From NCBI GenBank assembly GCA_002423465.1, contig DIWG01000036.1:1-64000 (forward strand): a stretch of DNA of 64,000 bases. Reading direction: 5' to 3'. The stretch is from Syntrophaceae bacterium UBA6112 (lineage in GTDB: Bacteria > Desulfobacterota > Syntrophia > Syntrophales > UBA5619). A program made the translations under genes and the position numbers. This document shows, one piece after another, positions 14,959 through 24,267 of this stretch. Position 1 is the stretch's first letter. Each line of letters begins with the position of its first letter. The notes under the pieces are model-generated. The model was not told the DNA's origin, did not search any database, and worked only from the letters and a program-made list of their open reading frames with translations.

Positions 14959-15543
14959 TTACGTTTTCTTTGGGTTTTTGGTTGTTCCCTCTTCGATGGC
15001 CTTAAAGTTGGTAGTCTTCTTCTGAAGCTCTTTTTTGTCCTCTTCGCTGGTGCTACTAAATGTCAGTTCGCAGAAGGCGTCGCCATCCGGCACGGCTTTG
15101 GTATGCACCATCTTGAACTCAGGATTAAAAATCATGGTGCTGGCGGGATCGACATAGCAGTAGATGCGACCTAGTTTGTCTTGTCCATATTCATGCCACA
15201 CCTTGGACATGACACAGCCATAAGCCCGGGTACGGTTTCCGCCGTCCACCACGGCTTCTTCACACTTATCATGCATACCGAATGCAGGCAGGTCCGAGAG
15301 CTTCTTGAAGTTTTCCTCGGTCAGTTCCCAACCCTGGTTGATAGCTATCTCTTTCTTTTTCTCGCCGATCATGTGGGCATATTCCTTGATCGCCTTCATG
15401 GTCAGCTCTTCGCCCTTTTCCTGCCCCAACTCCTTGACTAAAGTCGCGGCGAAGGCAATGTGTAACATCCCCAGGCGGCGACACGTAAGAGCTACCGCCT
15501 TTAAGGCGTCTGCCCGAGGTATGAGCTCCTCTTTAGTTGTCAT
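14959..15543 (-). CDS. L-2-amino-thiazoline-4-carboxylic acid hydrolase-like protein
   Basis: A 194-residue cytoplasmic protein whose C-terminal half (GRIYCYVDPASTMIFNPEFK, then MVHTKAVPDGDAFCELTF) resembles the ATC hydrolase family, whose founding member opens a thiazoline ring. Many family members in anaerobes have unknown substrates, so ring hydrolysis here is only a family-level guess. It is 12 bases downstream of the nitroreductase-like gene and in its operon, convergent with the SDR block. Confidence 0.55.
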   Translation of the reverse strand: MTTKEELIPRADALKAVALTCRRLGMLHIAFAATLVKELGQEKGEELTMKAIKEYAHMIGEKKKEIAINQGWELTEENFKKLSDLPAFGMHDKCEEAVVDGGNRTRAYGCVMSKVWHEYGQDKLGRIYCYVDPASTMIFNPEFKMVHTKAVPDGDAFCELTFSSTSEEDKKELQKKTTNFKAIEEGTTKNPKKT

Positions 15544-15555
15544 TTTCCCTCCAGT

Positions 15556-16431
15556 TTATTTTTGCGGTTTCTCGATTATCATGTCTTTTAACGGCGTTCG
15601 CAACGATTTGATAATGCCGATGGATGGGTAACCGAGAATGATATGCAGGTCCGGTTCAATGTAATCGGGAAGACCATATTTTTTTTTGAATATCTCGGCG
15701 GTATCCCCTTCACCATGCAATTCGGAGAGCCAGCAGCCACCAAGTCCGAGCGCGTGCGCCATGAGCAGCATGTGGTCCCCGGCAGCGGCGGCATCAAACC
15801 CGGCGTTCTGAGGAACGACCTTGTCCTGTCCCACAACGGCGGCTATCCGTTTATCGTGGCAAAGGACGATGATCGCTCCGCAACTGCGGGTGGAAATATC
15901 GCTCCAGATCATCTTTCTTTCTTTGGAAGTCCGCAGCACTATGAATTTAAGGTGCCCCAGGTTGCAGCCGATGGGGGCAGCGCGCCCCGCTTCCATGATG
16001 GTTTCCAGCATCTCTTCCGGGATTGGCTTGTCCAGGTAATCCCGGTAGGAACGGCGACCGTATATTAGTTTGTTAACCACCGCCATTTCTTCCGGAGTAA
16101 AGGGGGTGGGCAGCGGTTCGTCCAATTCCGGTTTTTCCCCGGCGCGGATTTGTTCGGCAATGGCGAGATACTTCTTGACCCATTGAATATCAGGAGCGGT
16201 ATCGGTAAATCCTCGGGCGCACCAGATCTCGTAGCAAAGTTGCGCTTGCTCGCCGAAGCTCTTGATTGCCCTGCCCCGCCACTTGAGGAGTGTGGGGTAA
16301 AGAGGCACCTCAATCATATGATGGGTCCGCTCGTGGAGCAAACCCCGCAACGCTATCGGGTCCATTATCATCAGGTCTTCTCTAGTATACTTGCCGAAGA
16401 TCCATTGTACTGTGGCAGCCGTTGTCGCCAT
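15556..16431 (-). CDS. Nitroreductase-family flavoprotein with N-terminal extension
   Basis: About 291 residues; the FMN-binding nitroreductase fold occupies roughly residues 130-290 (GRRSYRDYLDKPIPEEML, GRAAPIGCNLGHLKFIVL, ALGLGGCWLSELHG). The first ~125 residues are an extra helical region of unknown role. Start 16431 (MATTAATVQW) is taken because GGAGGAAAAG precedes it. Family members reduce nitro groups, quinones or enones using NAD(P)H; the substrate here is unknown. It probably works with the hydrolase-like protein encoded just downstream. Confidence 0.8.
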   Translation of the reverse strand: MATTAATVQWIFGKYTREDLMIMDPIALRGLLHERTHHMIEVPLYPTLLKWRGRAIKSFGEQAQLCYEIWCARGFTDTAPDIQWVKKYLAIAEQIRAGEKPELDEPLPTPFTPEEMAVVNKLIYGRRSYRDYLDKPIPEEMLETIMEAGRAAPIGCNLGHLKFIVLRTSKERKMIWSDISTRSCGAIIVLCHDKRIAAVVGQDKVVPQNAGFDAAAAGDHMLLMAHALGLGGCWLSELHGEGDTAEIFKKKYGLPDYIEPDLHIILGYPSIGIIKSLRTPLKDMIIEKPQK

Positions 16432-16518
16432 CTTTTCCTCCTCCGATATGTTATTTTTAAAATTGTCCAGCAAAACACAACAACCGGAGTGTCTGACTAC
16501 GTCTCTCCCCGCTGAGTA

Positions 16519-17012
16519 TTACCCATCATAATACTCAGGACACTCCGTTCGCTTCCTAATAAAGCTTTTGATGGTCTGTCCTAGGCTATCAAGTGACTTT
16601 TCTGCATAACCCTGCAATGATGCCATCGGTGGCGGTAGCCGACGCTTTATGACCTCTTCAGTGATTCCAACAGTCGACCAAAAATATCCGGGAGACCAAA
16701 GCTCATTACGACAATATATTTTCTTTACCACGTCAAAACGCAATCTCACTTCCCCGCTTGTATTGGCCTTTCTCTTCCTGCGATACTTGATACTGAATAT
16801 TTTGGAGCTATGGTGACAACTAAATGTACAAGATCTTCTTAAAAGCTGTAATTCTCAATTTCAACTTCCGGATGATAATCCTAGACGTCTAACAGCCGCG
16901 CCTCTACAAATCTCTTAAGTTCTCAGTTCAATATCTTTCTGCGATATTTCGGTATCCATACAGTATGATATTGATAGTGACATGCCCCATGCACACTATA
17001 TCGTATCTTCAT
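16519..17012 (-). pseudogene. IS200/IS605-family TnpA transposase, decayed
   Basis: On the minus strand the region starts with YQYHTVWIPKYRRKILN (from 17012), shifts frame repeatedly through ELKRFVEARLL and ends with ELWSPGYFWSTVGITEEVIK (to about 16620), all hallmarks of the small Y1 HUH transposase TnpA. At least one stop and two frameshifts break it. A hairpin, CCAGCC-TTC-GGCTGG at 17053-17067, sits just upstream and is likely the subterminal end structure the enzyme would recognise. Confidence 0.8.
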
Positions 17013-17150
17013 GGCACGAGCATATCATAATTGAAACTCTTTCTCATTACTCCCAGCCTTCGGCTGGAACGCTGTCACCTACGGGTTTACGTCCGCAGTC
17101 CTCAGCGTTGGTTTGATAGAAAGAACTCCATAACAGCATTCTGAACTGCT

Positions 17151-18455
17151 TTACTTCGTTAGCATGATATCGAGGATGGTGCGGTCGGTTACGTCCATCC
17201 CTTCGCAGACGATCCGTTCGAGGTGGTCAATACTTGCATCGGCATCGACGCCGACAATACCGGCATCGGCCGGTGCGCCCTTGCCTTCCATGGCCATCAC
17301 CGCGGACAATGCCGCGGCGTGGACAGCCGAATCGATCTTGAGGGCGCAGGTTTCTTTGGCGCCGTCACAGATGATGCCGGTCAGATTGCCTACCATGTTG
17401 TTCACCGCACGATTGATCTCGCATCTGCCCCCTCCTAGGAGGCGCACAAATCCGCAGGCCGTTCCGATCGACGCGGTGAAAGCGCCGCAGAGTGACGACA
17501 GCCGTCCCTTGCGCGAGGCGATCGTGATCGCAACGATGCTGCTCAGGGCAAGGGCGCGGGCTAGCGATTCACGGGAAGCACCAATTTTCTCGGCGAGGAC
17601 GGCCACCGGCACCGTGGTCGTTATCCCCTGGTTTCCCGAACCTGAATTGATGACGACTGGCAACGGAGAACCAGCCATGCGGGCATCGGAAGCGGCCGCA
17701 GCCTTTGCCGTCGCTATGTTCAAGGCGTCCATGATGGCGCTACGGTTCCCGGCGAAGGTTATGGATTCGCGCCCGACCTCGATGCCGTAATGTTCACCGA
17801 GCGAATGGTCCGACAGCCTCAGATTGATGACGGCGGCATCCATGAGGAAGGAAATGGCATCCGGATCGACCGAATCCGCAAAGTCGATCATCTGTGCAAA
17901 ACTCGGATATCCATTCGGGAAAATGGCCGGCATTTCTGATGGAACATCCACCCCGTCAGCGGAGAGCTTGACCCGCTCGACGCCGTCCACGCGAAGGCTT
18001 TCAAGTCTGTCGTGAAGATGGGCGATGGTCGCAACAGTTTCATGTCCGCTGGCCCGGGCGGTGACTTCAATGAAGATGACAGGCGCCCCCTCCCTTAAGA
18101 CGAGGTCAACCCGCTCCTCGTCCAGAAAAACCCGGGAACGATCCTCCGTTTCTGGGGTAATCCTTGCTAGGACAGCGAGACCATCCTGCGGATTCCCACT
18201 CACAGCGCCGAGGACGACAGCCGCTTTGAGACCCTTGAGCGAGGAATTGGGCAATCCGACAGACATGGCATTCTTGATGAAATCGCGACTGGCGGCCACG
18301 GATATCCGCTCGGGTTCCAGTGCAAACTCCCTCCGCAAGGCCTGTGCCGCCGTAGCGCCTGCCAGTGCAGCAGCAGCCGGTTCCGTGCAGCCCATGGCCT
18401 CTATCAGCTCCTTTTTAAGAACGATCAGTAAATCATAATTCATCCGGTCGTGCAT
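17151..18455 (-). CDS. L-cysteine desulfidase CyuA-type (UPF0597/YhaM family)
   Basis: A cytoplasmic enzyme of about 434 residues in the family that splits L-cysteine to sulfide, ammonia and pyruvate with a labile iron-sulfur cluster. Diagnostic are MGCTEPAAAALAGA near the N-terminus, INSGSGNQGITTTVPV in the middle, and LCGAFTASIGTACGFVRLLG with the later GTACG/ICDGAKETC cysteines as cluster ligands. Start 18455 (MHDRMNYD) has GGAAGAG seven bases upstream. It stands alone between IS remnants. Pyruvate formed could feed the adjacent 2-oxoacid metabolism, but that is inference. Confidence 0.85.
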   Translation of the reverse strand: MHDRMNYDLLIVLKKELIEAMGCTEPAAAALAGATAAQALRREFALEPERISVAASRDFIKNAMSVGLPNSSLKGLKAAVVLGAVSGNPQDGLAVLARITPETEDRSRVFLDEERVDLVLREGAPVIFIEVTARASGHETVATIAHLHDRLESLRVDGVERVKLSADGVDVPSEMPAIFPNGYPSFAQMIDFADSVDPDAISFLMDAAVINLRLSDHSLGEHYGIEVGRESITFAGNRSAIMDALNIATAKAAAASDARMAGSPLPVVINSGSGNQGITTTVPVAVLAEKIGASRESLARALALSSIVAITIASRKGRLSSLCGAFTASIGTACGFVRLLGGGRCEINRAVNNMVGNLTGIICDGAKETCALKIDSAVHAAALSAVMAMEGKGAPADAGIVGVDADASIDHLERIVCEGMDVTDRTILDIMLTK

Positions 18456-18570
18456 GATATTCTCTTCCATTTTTTTATTATTACTAAAATCAGTATTCCT
18501 GTCAAAAGTTTTTTCAAAATACGATTGACCCAAGTAAAATGTATTCTTTCATGGAAAAGTTGAATATAGA

Positions 18571-18843
18571 TCAATAAATCGATAGAAATTCTTTGAAAAC
18601 AGTTATATATAAAAGCACATCGGGTACATGCTGCATCTGGGTTTTGTTGGCGAGCAATGACCTAAAGGTCTCCCCATTGTCAAGACAAAAAACGGGCTGT
18701 ATGTGGTGCATAGTGTCAACTGGCACGAGTTTTGGGTTTAACCGCTCTTTGACATAAACCTCATACGGAGTCCGACACCCCAGAGATTCGTAAATCCGTT
18801 CCATGTTATAGAAGAGGAAGTATTTATCGTAGCATCTGTGGGC
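18571..18843 (-). pseudogene. IS3-family transposase (OrfB) C-terminal remnant
   Basis: Reading from about 18843 gives YDKYFLFYNMERIYESLGCR then TPYEVYVKERLNPK, the usual last ~30 residues of an IS3-type integrase-like transposase. The reading frame continues to 18571 without recognisable content. It meets the plus-strand remnant at 18849 head to head. Confidence 0.6.
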
Positions 18844-18848
18844 ACGAG

Positions 18849-19200
18849 AAAAACTTGGTCCGCCAGTTCCCCTTGGGGGCCATAGCCACCCAGCGACCCG
18901 CAGCGGGTATGATTCACCACTCGGATCGGGGGAGTCAGTATTGCGCCCAGGAATATACCTTGTTGCTTGACCGGTTTGGGATGAGTGTGGGGAATTGCTA
19001 CGACTACGCCCCTATGGAAAGCGTACGGAGCGTGCTCAAGAACGAACAGATCCACCATTGCCAGTATGCAACAAAACAAGAGGTTATACAAGACATCACG
19101 GAGTTTATTGAGACTTTTTTAACCGGTAAAGAAGGCAGGCCAGCCTTGGTTCCTGTCTCCCGCCGTTTATGAACCATTGTTCTATGTAAAGCGACTGGTA
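18849..19200 (+). pseudogene. IS3-family transposase (OrfB) remnant
   Basis: GMIHHSDRGSQYCAQEYTLL carries the second catalytic Asp of the rve-type DDE domain, and NCYDYAPMES the region of the catalytic Glu; a few residues before NCYD are deleted. Near 19125 the frame shifts, with the usual C-terminal LSPAVYEPLFYVKRLVA visible in the other frame. No functional enzyme remains. Confidence 0.7.
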
Positions 19201-19260
19201 GCATGAAATATTTGGTGTCCACTATTGACGACCGACTCAAGTCCCGGAGTCAGCAATGGT

Positions 19261-19398
19261 GTCTTATAATCGAACACATGTTTTTTTTTGGGACAGATTC
19301 CGGTCATATCCAGTTGCATGGTACGGACCCGTAATTCAAAAAATAACCAACAAACTCAATTGATTATTTAGATCAAAGTGGTTGGCACCGGCGTTGCA
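19261..19398 (+). promoter_or_regulatory. Sigma54 promoter and upstream activator region, copy B
   Basis: A near-consensus -24/-12 element, TTGGCACCGGCGTTGCA, has GG at 19384-19385 and GC at 19396-19397, 10 bases apart, 88 bases before the second dctP. Upstream, ATAATCGAACACATGTTT (19266-19283), GGGACAGATT, GGTCATATCC and CGGACCC match copy A at 8319-8457 in order and spacing, implying the same activator. Confidence 0.85.
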
Positions 19399-19485
19399 TT
19401 CTGCCTCACTAGCTAAAGGCGTTCACGCAGAACAGTGTCAACAAGGCCGGTCAGTTTAAAGAATACCTAATAAAGGAGGAAGACG

Positions 19486-20490
19486 ATGAGTAAGGCATCA
19501 AAGATAATGACGTGGGTAATCGTGGGGGTTTTCATTCTTGGGTTTGCCGGCGGCGCAGCAGCCCAAACTGCCAAGTATCAATTCCGGATGGGCCAGGTGA
19601 CCCCGCTTTCCCATGGGTGGCACAAAACCGCCCTGAAGGTAGCCGAATTAGTCGAGGCCAAAACGAAGGGAGAGTACAAGATAACCGTCTATGGTGCGGC
19701 TCAACTCGGTGGCGACCGGGAGATGTTTGAGGCGATTCAGTTGGGCACATTGGATATGGGTCTGATCTCCGTGGCCCCCATGGGTGCTTTCACCCCGGCG
19801 CTCAATGGGCTTCTCTTTCCATTCGTGATTGAAAATTATGATGCTATGAGGAAGGTGATGTTGGCGCCCCAGACGAGTGAACTGTTGGGCAGCCTCGAAG
19901 AGATCGGCGTCAAGGGCTTTTCGGTGATGATCTCCGATTTCCGGCATTTCACCAACAACAAGCGCCCGATCAATAAACTGGAGGACCTCAAGGGGCTGAA
20001 GCTTCGCGTGGTAGAGGCGCCTCTGTATGTGGACATGTTCAAGGCCCTGGGAGTCAGCGTGACCGCACTTCCCTATGCCGAGCTTTATAGCGCCCTGAAG
20101 ACCGGAGTGATCGATGGCGCGGAGCTGAATCATAGCTCCATTGCGAGCATGAAGCTCTATGAGGTGCTGAAGTACGTCAGTCATACCACATTCCCGTTCC
20201 CCTCGGCGGTAGTGATGAATCTTAAACTGTATAAGGGGTTACCTCCGCACATCCAGAAAGCCATCACGGAGGCTGCTGCGGAGGCGGTCCCCTACAATCT
20301 CCAGCTCCTCATCGGAGAGGATCGGACGACGGAGAAATTATTGAAGGAAAAAGGGATGGTGATGAATGACATCCCGGATATCCAGCCTTTCAGAAAAGCC
20401 GTGGAACCGGTTTTTGAAAAATATATAGCCAAGGATAAGAGGGTGGGCTGGTACGTGAAAGAGGTCCAGAAGATTGTAGCCGGGAAGTAG
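19486..20490 (+). CDS. dctP: TRAP transporter solute-binding protein DctP (second system)
   Basis: A 334-residue periplasmic binding protein: signal peptide to about residue 26 (ending GGAAAQ), DctP core, and the substrate-carboxylate Arg in KGLKLRVVEAPLYVD followed by LPYAELYSALKTGVIDGAE. AAAGGAGGAAGACG precedes the ATG. It opens an operon running through the permease subunits, two flavoproteins and the 2-oxoacid dehydrogenase genes. Its GC-rich codon use differs from the first TRAP system, so the two systems are not a recent duplication although they share a promoter block. Confidence 0.93.
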   Translation: MSKASKIMTWVIVGVFILGFAGGAAAQTAKYQFRMGQVTPLSHGWHKTALKVAELVEAKTKGEYKITVYGAAQLGGDREMFEAIQLGTLDMGLISVAPMGAFTPALNGLLFPFVIENYDAMRKVMLAPQTSELLGSLEEIGVKGFSVMISDFRHFTNNKRPINKLEDLKGLKLRVVEAPLYVDMFKALGVSVTALPYAELYSALKTGVIDGAELNHSSIASMKLYEVLKYVSHTTFPFPSAVVMNLKLYKGLPPHIQKAITEAAAEAVPYNLQLLIGEDRTTEKLLKEKGMVMNDIPDIQPFRKAVEPVFEKYIAKDKRVGWYVKEVQKIVAGK

Positions 20491-20526
20491 CGCCGGCCCA
20501 CAAAAAAGCGTCAAGGCGGAGAACGC

Positions 20527-21027
20527 ATGCGCAACGTGCTGATTAAGGTTGATGAAATTCTATACCGGGCTGAAATCTGTATTGTGGTCCCCGCCATGGT
20601 GGTCATGATTCTCGTCGCTTTCGGCCAAGTGATGGGACGGTACTTCTTTAACTACGCTCCCGCGTGGTGCGAAGAAATGGCCCGCTACCTCTTCATCTGG
20701 GTGGTCTTCATCGGGGCCCCGCTGGGGGTGAGCGCGCGGGAGCATATGGCCTTAAGGGTTCTCGTAGACCGCCTCCCCGATTCGCGACGGGCCGTCTGCA
20801 ACTTCTGCATTTATGCCGTGGCGATTGTATTTCTGGCCTCGTTGACCTGGCAGGGGATTGCTATCATGATCCGTACGATACACCAGGTTTCCCCAACCCT
20901 GGAAATTTCCATGCGCTGGGTGTATGCCGCAATCCCCATAGGGAGCAGCTTAATGCTGTGGCATCTGCTGATCTCCCTTTTAAGGACGAGATTTGCGGAT
21001 CATCCCCTTTTCTCGTCTAAAGGATAA
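20527..21027 (+). CDS. dctQ: TRAP transporter small permease DctQ (second system)
   Basis: A 166-residue, four-helix membrane subunit with the family segment GRYFFNYAPAWCEEMARYLF near residue 40. It lies 36 bases after dctP and three bases before dctM, a tight TRAP operon. It assists DctM in sodium-coupled uptake of the acid bound by DctP. Confidence 0.92.
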   Translation: MRNVLIKVDEILYRAEICIVVPAMVVMILVAFGQVMGRYFFNYAPAWCEEMARYLFIWVVFIGAPLGVSAREHMALRVLVDRLPDSRRAVCNFCIYAVAIVFLASLTWQGIAIMIRTIHQVSPTLEISMRWVYAAIPIGSSLMLWHLLISLLRTRFADHPLFSSKG

Positions 21028-21030
21028 CTC

Positions 21031-22308
21031 ATGGTAAGTATCGTCTCGGTGATCGTTTTTGTGATTTTCTTAGCGGCCAGCATTCCCCTGGCTTTTTCTC
21101 TAGGGATGGCCAGCCTCGTGGGAATTGTTCTTCAAGGGACAGTCCCACTGATCATCATTGCCCAGAAAGCCTTCTCGGGGCTCGACTCCTTTCTCCTTCT
21201 GTCCATTCCCCTGTTTATTCTGGCGGGAATGCTCATCGACCAGGCTGGAATTTCCTTGGCTCTCGTGAACTTGGCCCAGTCCCTCGTAGGATTTTTCCGC
21301 GGGGGGCTGGCCATGGTGGTAATTCTCAGTGAAATGCTTTTTAGCGGGGTATCTGGATCGGTGACCGCCGATACAGCCGCCATCGGCTCCGTCCTTGTTC
21401 CCCCAATGGTGAAAGCCGGATACGGGCGGGAACGCGCGACGGCCATCCTTGCCGCAGCTTGCGGAATGGGAATTCTGGTCCCTCCCTGTATCCAGATGAT
21501 TGTCTATGGAGCGCTGACGGGTGTATCCATTGGGGACCTATTCGTGGCCGGATTCATTCCGGCTGCCTTTATGGCGCTGGCGTTGATGATTCAGATAAAT
21601 ATTCAGGCACGGCGGTTGAACTTACCGCCGATGGGGCGGCCTTCCTTACTTTTTCTTGGCAAGTCTGCAATCCAGTCGATACCGGCAGCGATCATGGCTT
21701 TCATCATTTTTGGGGGAATCCTGTTGGGAGCATTTACCCCTACCGAGGCCGCCGTCGTGGCTGTGGTTTACGGTTTTGTCATAGGGGTAATCTACCGGCG
21801 GATATCCTGGAAGGTGGCGCTGCAGATGATCATAGATACGGCCCGGATTACGGGAACCATCATGTTTTTGGTCATCACCGCCTCCCTCTTTGCCTGGTTT
21901 ATGACCACGGAGAGGGTTCCCCAGGCAATTGCCGATTTTCTAGGAACGCTTCCGGGGGGAAAATATGTTTTCCTGTTAGCCGTCAACGTGATTTTTTTGC
22001 TCATTGGGTCTGTTCTGGAGGGAATTCCGGCTCTGATCATGATGGTGCCTATTCTGGAGCCCGCCGCCAAAAAACTGGGAATTGACTCCTTGCATTTAGG
22101 GATCATCTTGATCGCTAACATGGGGGTGGGATTTTTTCTTCCCCCCATCGGCTTGGGCTTGACCGTAGCCTGCACGGTAGGGAAGACAACGATTGATCGA
22201 GTAAGCGGCCCTCTATGGCCTTACTTACTGGTGATGTTTGCGGTTGTCTTGTTGATCAGCTATGTGCCGTCGATCGTATTGTGGCTTCCTCAGATGCTGG
22301 GATTTTAA
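21031..22308 (+). CDS. dctM: TRAP transporter large permease DctM (second system)
   Basis: A 425-residue polytopic permease with DctM landmarks LLLSIPLFILAGMLID, SGSVTADTAAIGSVLVPPM, ILVPPCIQMIVYG and FLPPIGLGLTVAC. It is translated almost directly after dctQ. The following 210 bases to the flavoprotein gene hold no recognisable gene or terminator, so the transcript probably continues. Confidence 0.92.
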   Translation: MVSIVSVIVFVIFLAASIPLAFSLGMASLVGIVLQGTVPLIIIAQKAFSGLDSFLLLSIPLFILAGMLIDQAGISLALVNLAQSLVGFFRGGLAMVVILSEMLFSGVSGSVTADTAAIGSVLVPPMVKAGYGRERATAILAAACGMGILVPPCIQMIVYGALTGVSIGDLFVAGFIPAAFMALALMIQINIQARRLNLPPMGRPSLLFLGKSAIQSIPAAIMAFIIFGGILLGAFTPTEAAVVAVVYGFVIGVIYRRISWKVALQMIIDTARITGTIMFLVITASLFAWFMTTERVPQAIADFLGTLPGGKYVFLLAVNVIFLLIGSVLEGIPALIMMVPILEPAAKKLGIDSLHLGIILIANMGVGFFLPPIGLGLTVACTVGKTTIDRVSGPLWPYLLVMFAVVLLISYVPSIVLWLPQMLGF

Positions 22309-22518
22309 AGCCTTGATAGCCGAGCTCTTGTTTCTCCTTCAGAGGGTGACGATCGATCGGTATCGGTCGCGATGGCGGTCGAGTCGATCCGAATCTTTTG
22401 GCCTGTCTCGCCTCCTGGCTCGGGGCAAAGCCGATGATCTGATCGTGGATCGCCGCTGCCGCTGCGTAATAGTTTCCCGACGGGCGCTATCATAGTTAAC
22501 GAGATTGGGGGTTTTTCC

Positions 22519-24267
22519 ATGCAAATAAGCCGAGAGTTAGAGACGGACGTGTTGGTTGTCGGTGGCGGCGGAGCTGGGGAGCGTTCCGCATATGAGTCGG
22601 CAAAACAGGGAGTGAACGTCCTGATGGTCATAAAAGGGAAATTGGGAAAGAGCGGCTGCACAACCCGATCTGTTTCGGAACTTTCAGCGTACAGTGCAGC
22701 TTTGGGGCATGCAGACCCCCGCGACAACCCTTTTCGGCACTATCTGGACACTATAGATCAGGGCGGAGGCTTGAGTAACCAGGAACTTGTGCGCATATTT
22801 GCGCGTGAGGCCCCAAGCCGGTTATTGGAATTGGTAGATAAAGGGATGGTGCTGAAAAAAAGCGGTACGCGCTTTGAGCAACTACTGGCGGACGCTTCCA
22901 CCTTGCCCCGGGCCTGCCACAATGGCGCCGACACCGGTCGGGAGATAGCCAGAGTGTTGCAAGTGCTCTTATCCGATATGCCGGTAACGGTGATGGAAGA
23001 TAGTATGGTTGTCAGCCTGCTGAAGAACCAGGACACCGTCGTAGGGGCGCTGGTCATCAATGGGAATAATGACTTGCTCCTGATCAAGGCTAAATCGACG
23101 ATTCTGGCTACCGGCGGCGGCGGCCAGACATATGCGCTTAACGCACAACCACCTGATTTGACTGGTGATGGTTTGGCATTGGCGTTGCGGGCCGGGGCAG
23201 ACTTGGTAAACATGGAATTCATCCAGTTCGGGCCTGCGCTCGTTCACCCTTTGACCGGCTACCTACTGGTGACGCGCTTCTGGACGCTGAAACCCCGTAT
23301 CTACAACAAGGACGGCGCAGAATTTCTCAATGGCTATCTGCCGAAGCAATTGTCCGGCGATGATGTGCTCCGGGGCAAAGAATTTGCTTTCCCCTTTATC
23401 GTCGAATCTCCGGGAATGTACCTGGATGTGGCCATGCATTCAGAGATCAGCCAGGGCCGGGGTACCCCGCATGGGGGCATATACATGGATATCAGCCACA
23501 ATGATCCGGATTTGATCGCTCAGCGTGTCCCGGTAACTTTTACCTGGCTTCTGGATCGCGGCATCGATTTGCGAAAGAGCCCTATCGAGATTGCACCCGT
23601 GGCCCAATGTTTCATTGGCGGGGTCAAGTACAATCAGAAGACTGAAACCAACCTAACCGGCCTGTACGTCTGCGGTGAAGTGTCGGGAGGGGCGCACGGG
23701 GCTGCGCGGCCGGGGGGCAATTTGCTCGCCATCAGCCAAGTCTTCGGGGCGCGCGCCGGTAATTTTGCTGCCCGGAGGGCCAAGGCGTTGACCGGGGTGC
23801 AGATCGACGCGGGTCAGGTCAAAGATTGCTGCCAACAGTTAGATGGCTGGATCGGTGATTCAGCGGGGCGGCCTGACCTTCAGGAACAGAGAAAAACTCT
23901 GCGTGAGGCCATGTGGCGGTACGTAAGCTGTGTTCGCACGCAGGAAGGGTTGGGCAAGGCCCTGGAGGTAATCCAGAATATGAACAATCTTTTGCCCGAA
24001 ATACGGGTGCCCGACACGCAGAACCTCAGGCAGGTTCTGGAACTGAGCTTCATGACCGATGTGGCGACCATGGTCGCCAAGGCGGCTATGGCCCGCCAGG
24101 AAAGCAGGGGGACCCATTACCGTGTGGATTACCCATCCCGAAATAACCACCGCTGGCTGAAGGTGCTCAACTTCCGGCGCGTGGAGGGTCAAGATCGAAT
24201 ATTTCTGACAGATCCGAGAAGGATTAAGGATTTTTATACAGAGAAAGAGGAGGAGATCTATGGCTAA
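22519..24267 (+). CDS. FAD-dependent oxidoreductase, fumarate reductase/succinate dehydrogenase flavoprotein type
   Basis: A 582-residue soluble flavoprotein. The FAD Rossmann loop is VLVVGGGGAGERSAYESA (about residues 11-28); ATGGGGQTYALNAQPPDLTG and GEVSGGAHGAARPGGNLLA are the other FAD contacts seen in SdhA/FrdA/NadB proteins, and the C-terminal helical domain is present. No signal peptide or haem motif, so it is cytoplasmic. Substrate could be a dicarboxylate or another activated C-C bond. It overlaps the next gene by eight bases, so the two products likely act together as an oxidoreductase fed by the TRAP transporter. Confidence 0.85.
   Translation: MQISRELETDVLVVGGGGAGERSAYESAKQGVNVLMVIKGKLGKSGCTTRSVSELSAYSAALGHADPRDNPFRHYLDTIDQGGGLSNQELVRIFAREAPSRLLELVDKGMVLKKSGTRFEQLLADASTLPRACHNGADTGREIARVLQVLLSDMPVTVMEDSMVVSLLKNQDTVVGALVINGNNDLLLIKAKSTILATGGGGQTYALNAQPPDLTGDGLALALRAGADLVNMEFIQFGPALVHPLTGYLLVTRFWTLKPRIYNKDGAEFLNGYLPKQLSGDDVLRGKEFAFPFIVESPGMYLDVAMHSEISQGRGTPHGGIYMDISHNDPDLIAQRVPVTFTWLLDRGIDLRKSPIEIAPVAQCFIGGVKYNQKTETNLTGLYVCGEVSGGAHGAARPGGNLLAISQVFGARAGNFAARRAKALTGVQIDAGQVKDCCQQLDGWIGDSAGRPDLQEQRKTLREAMWRYVSCVRTQEGLGKALEVIQNMNNLLPEIRVPDTQNLRQVLELSFMTDVATMVAKAAMARQESRGTHYRVDYPSRNNHRWLKVLNFRRVEGQDRIFLTDPRRIKDFYTEKEEEIYG

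Noticed and set aside
22309..22518. Possible small gene between dctM and the flavoprotein
   Set aside because: Sequence is GC-rich with CGATCGATCGG-type simple pattern and no start signal or family similarity.
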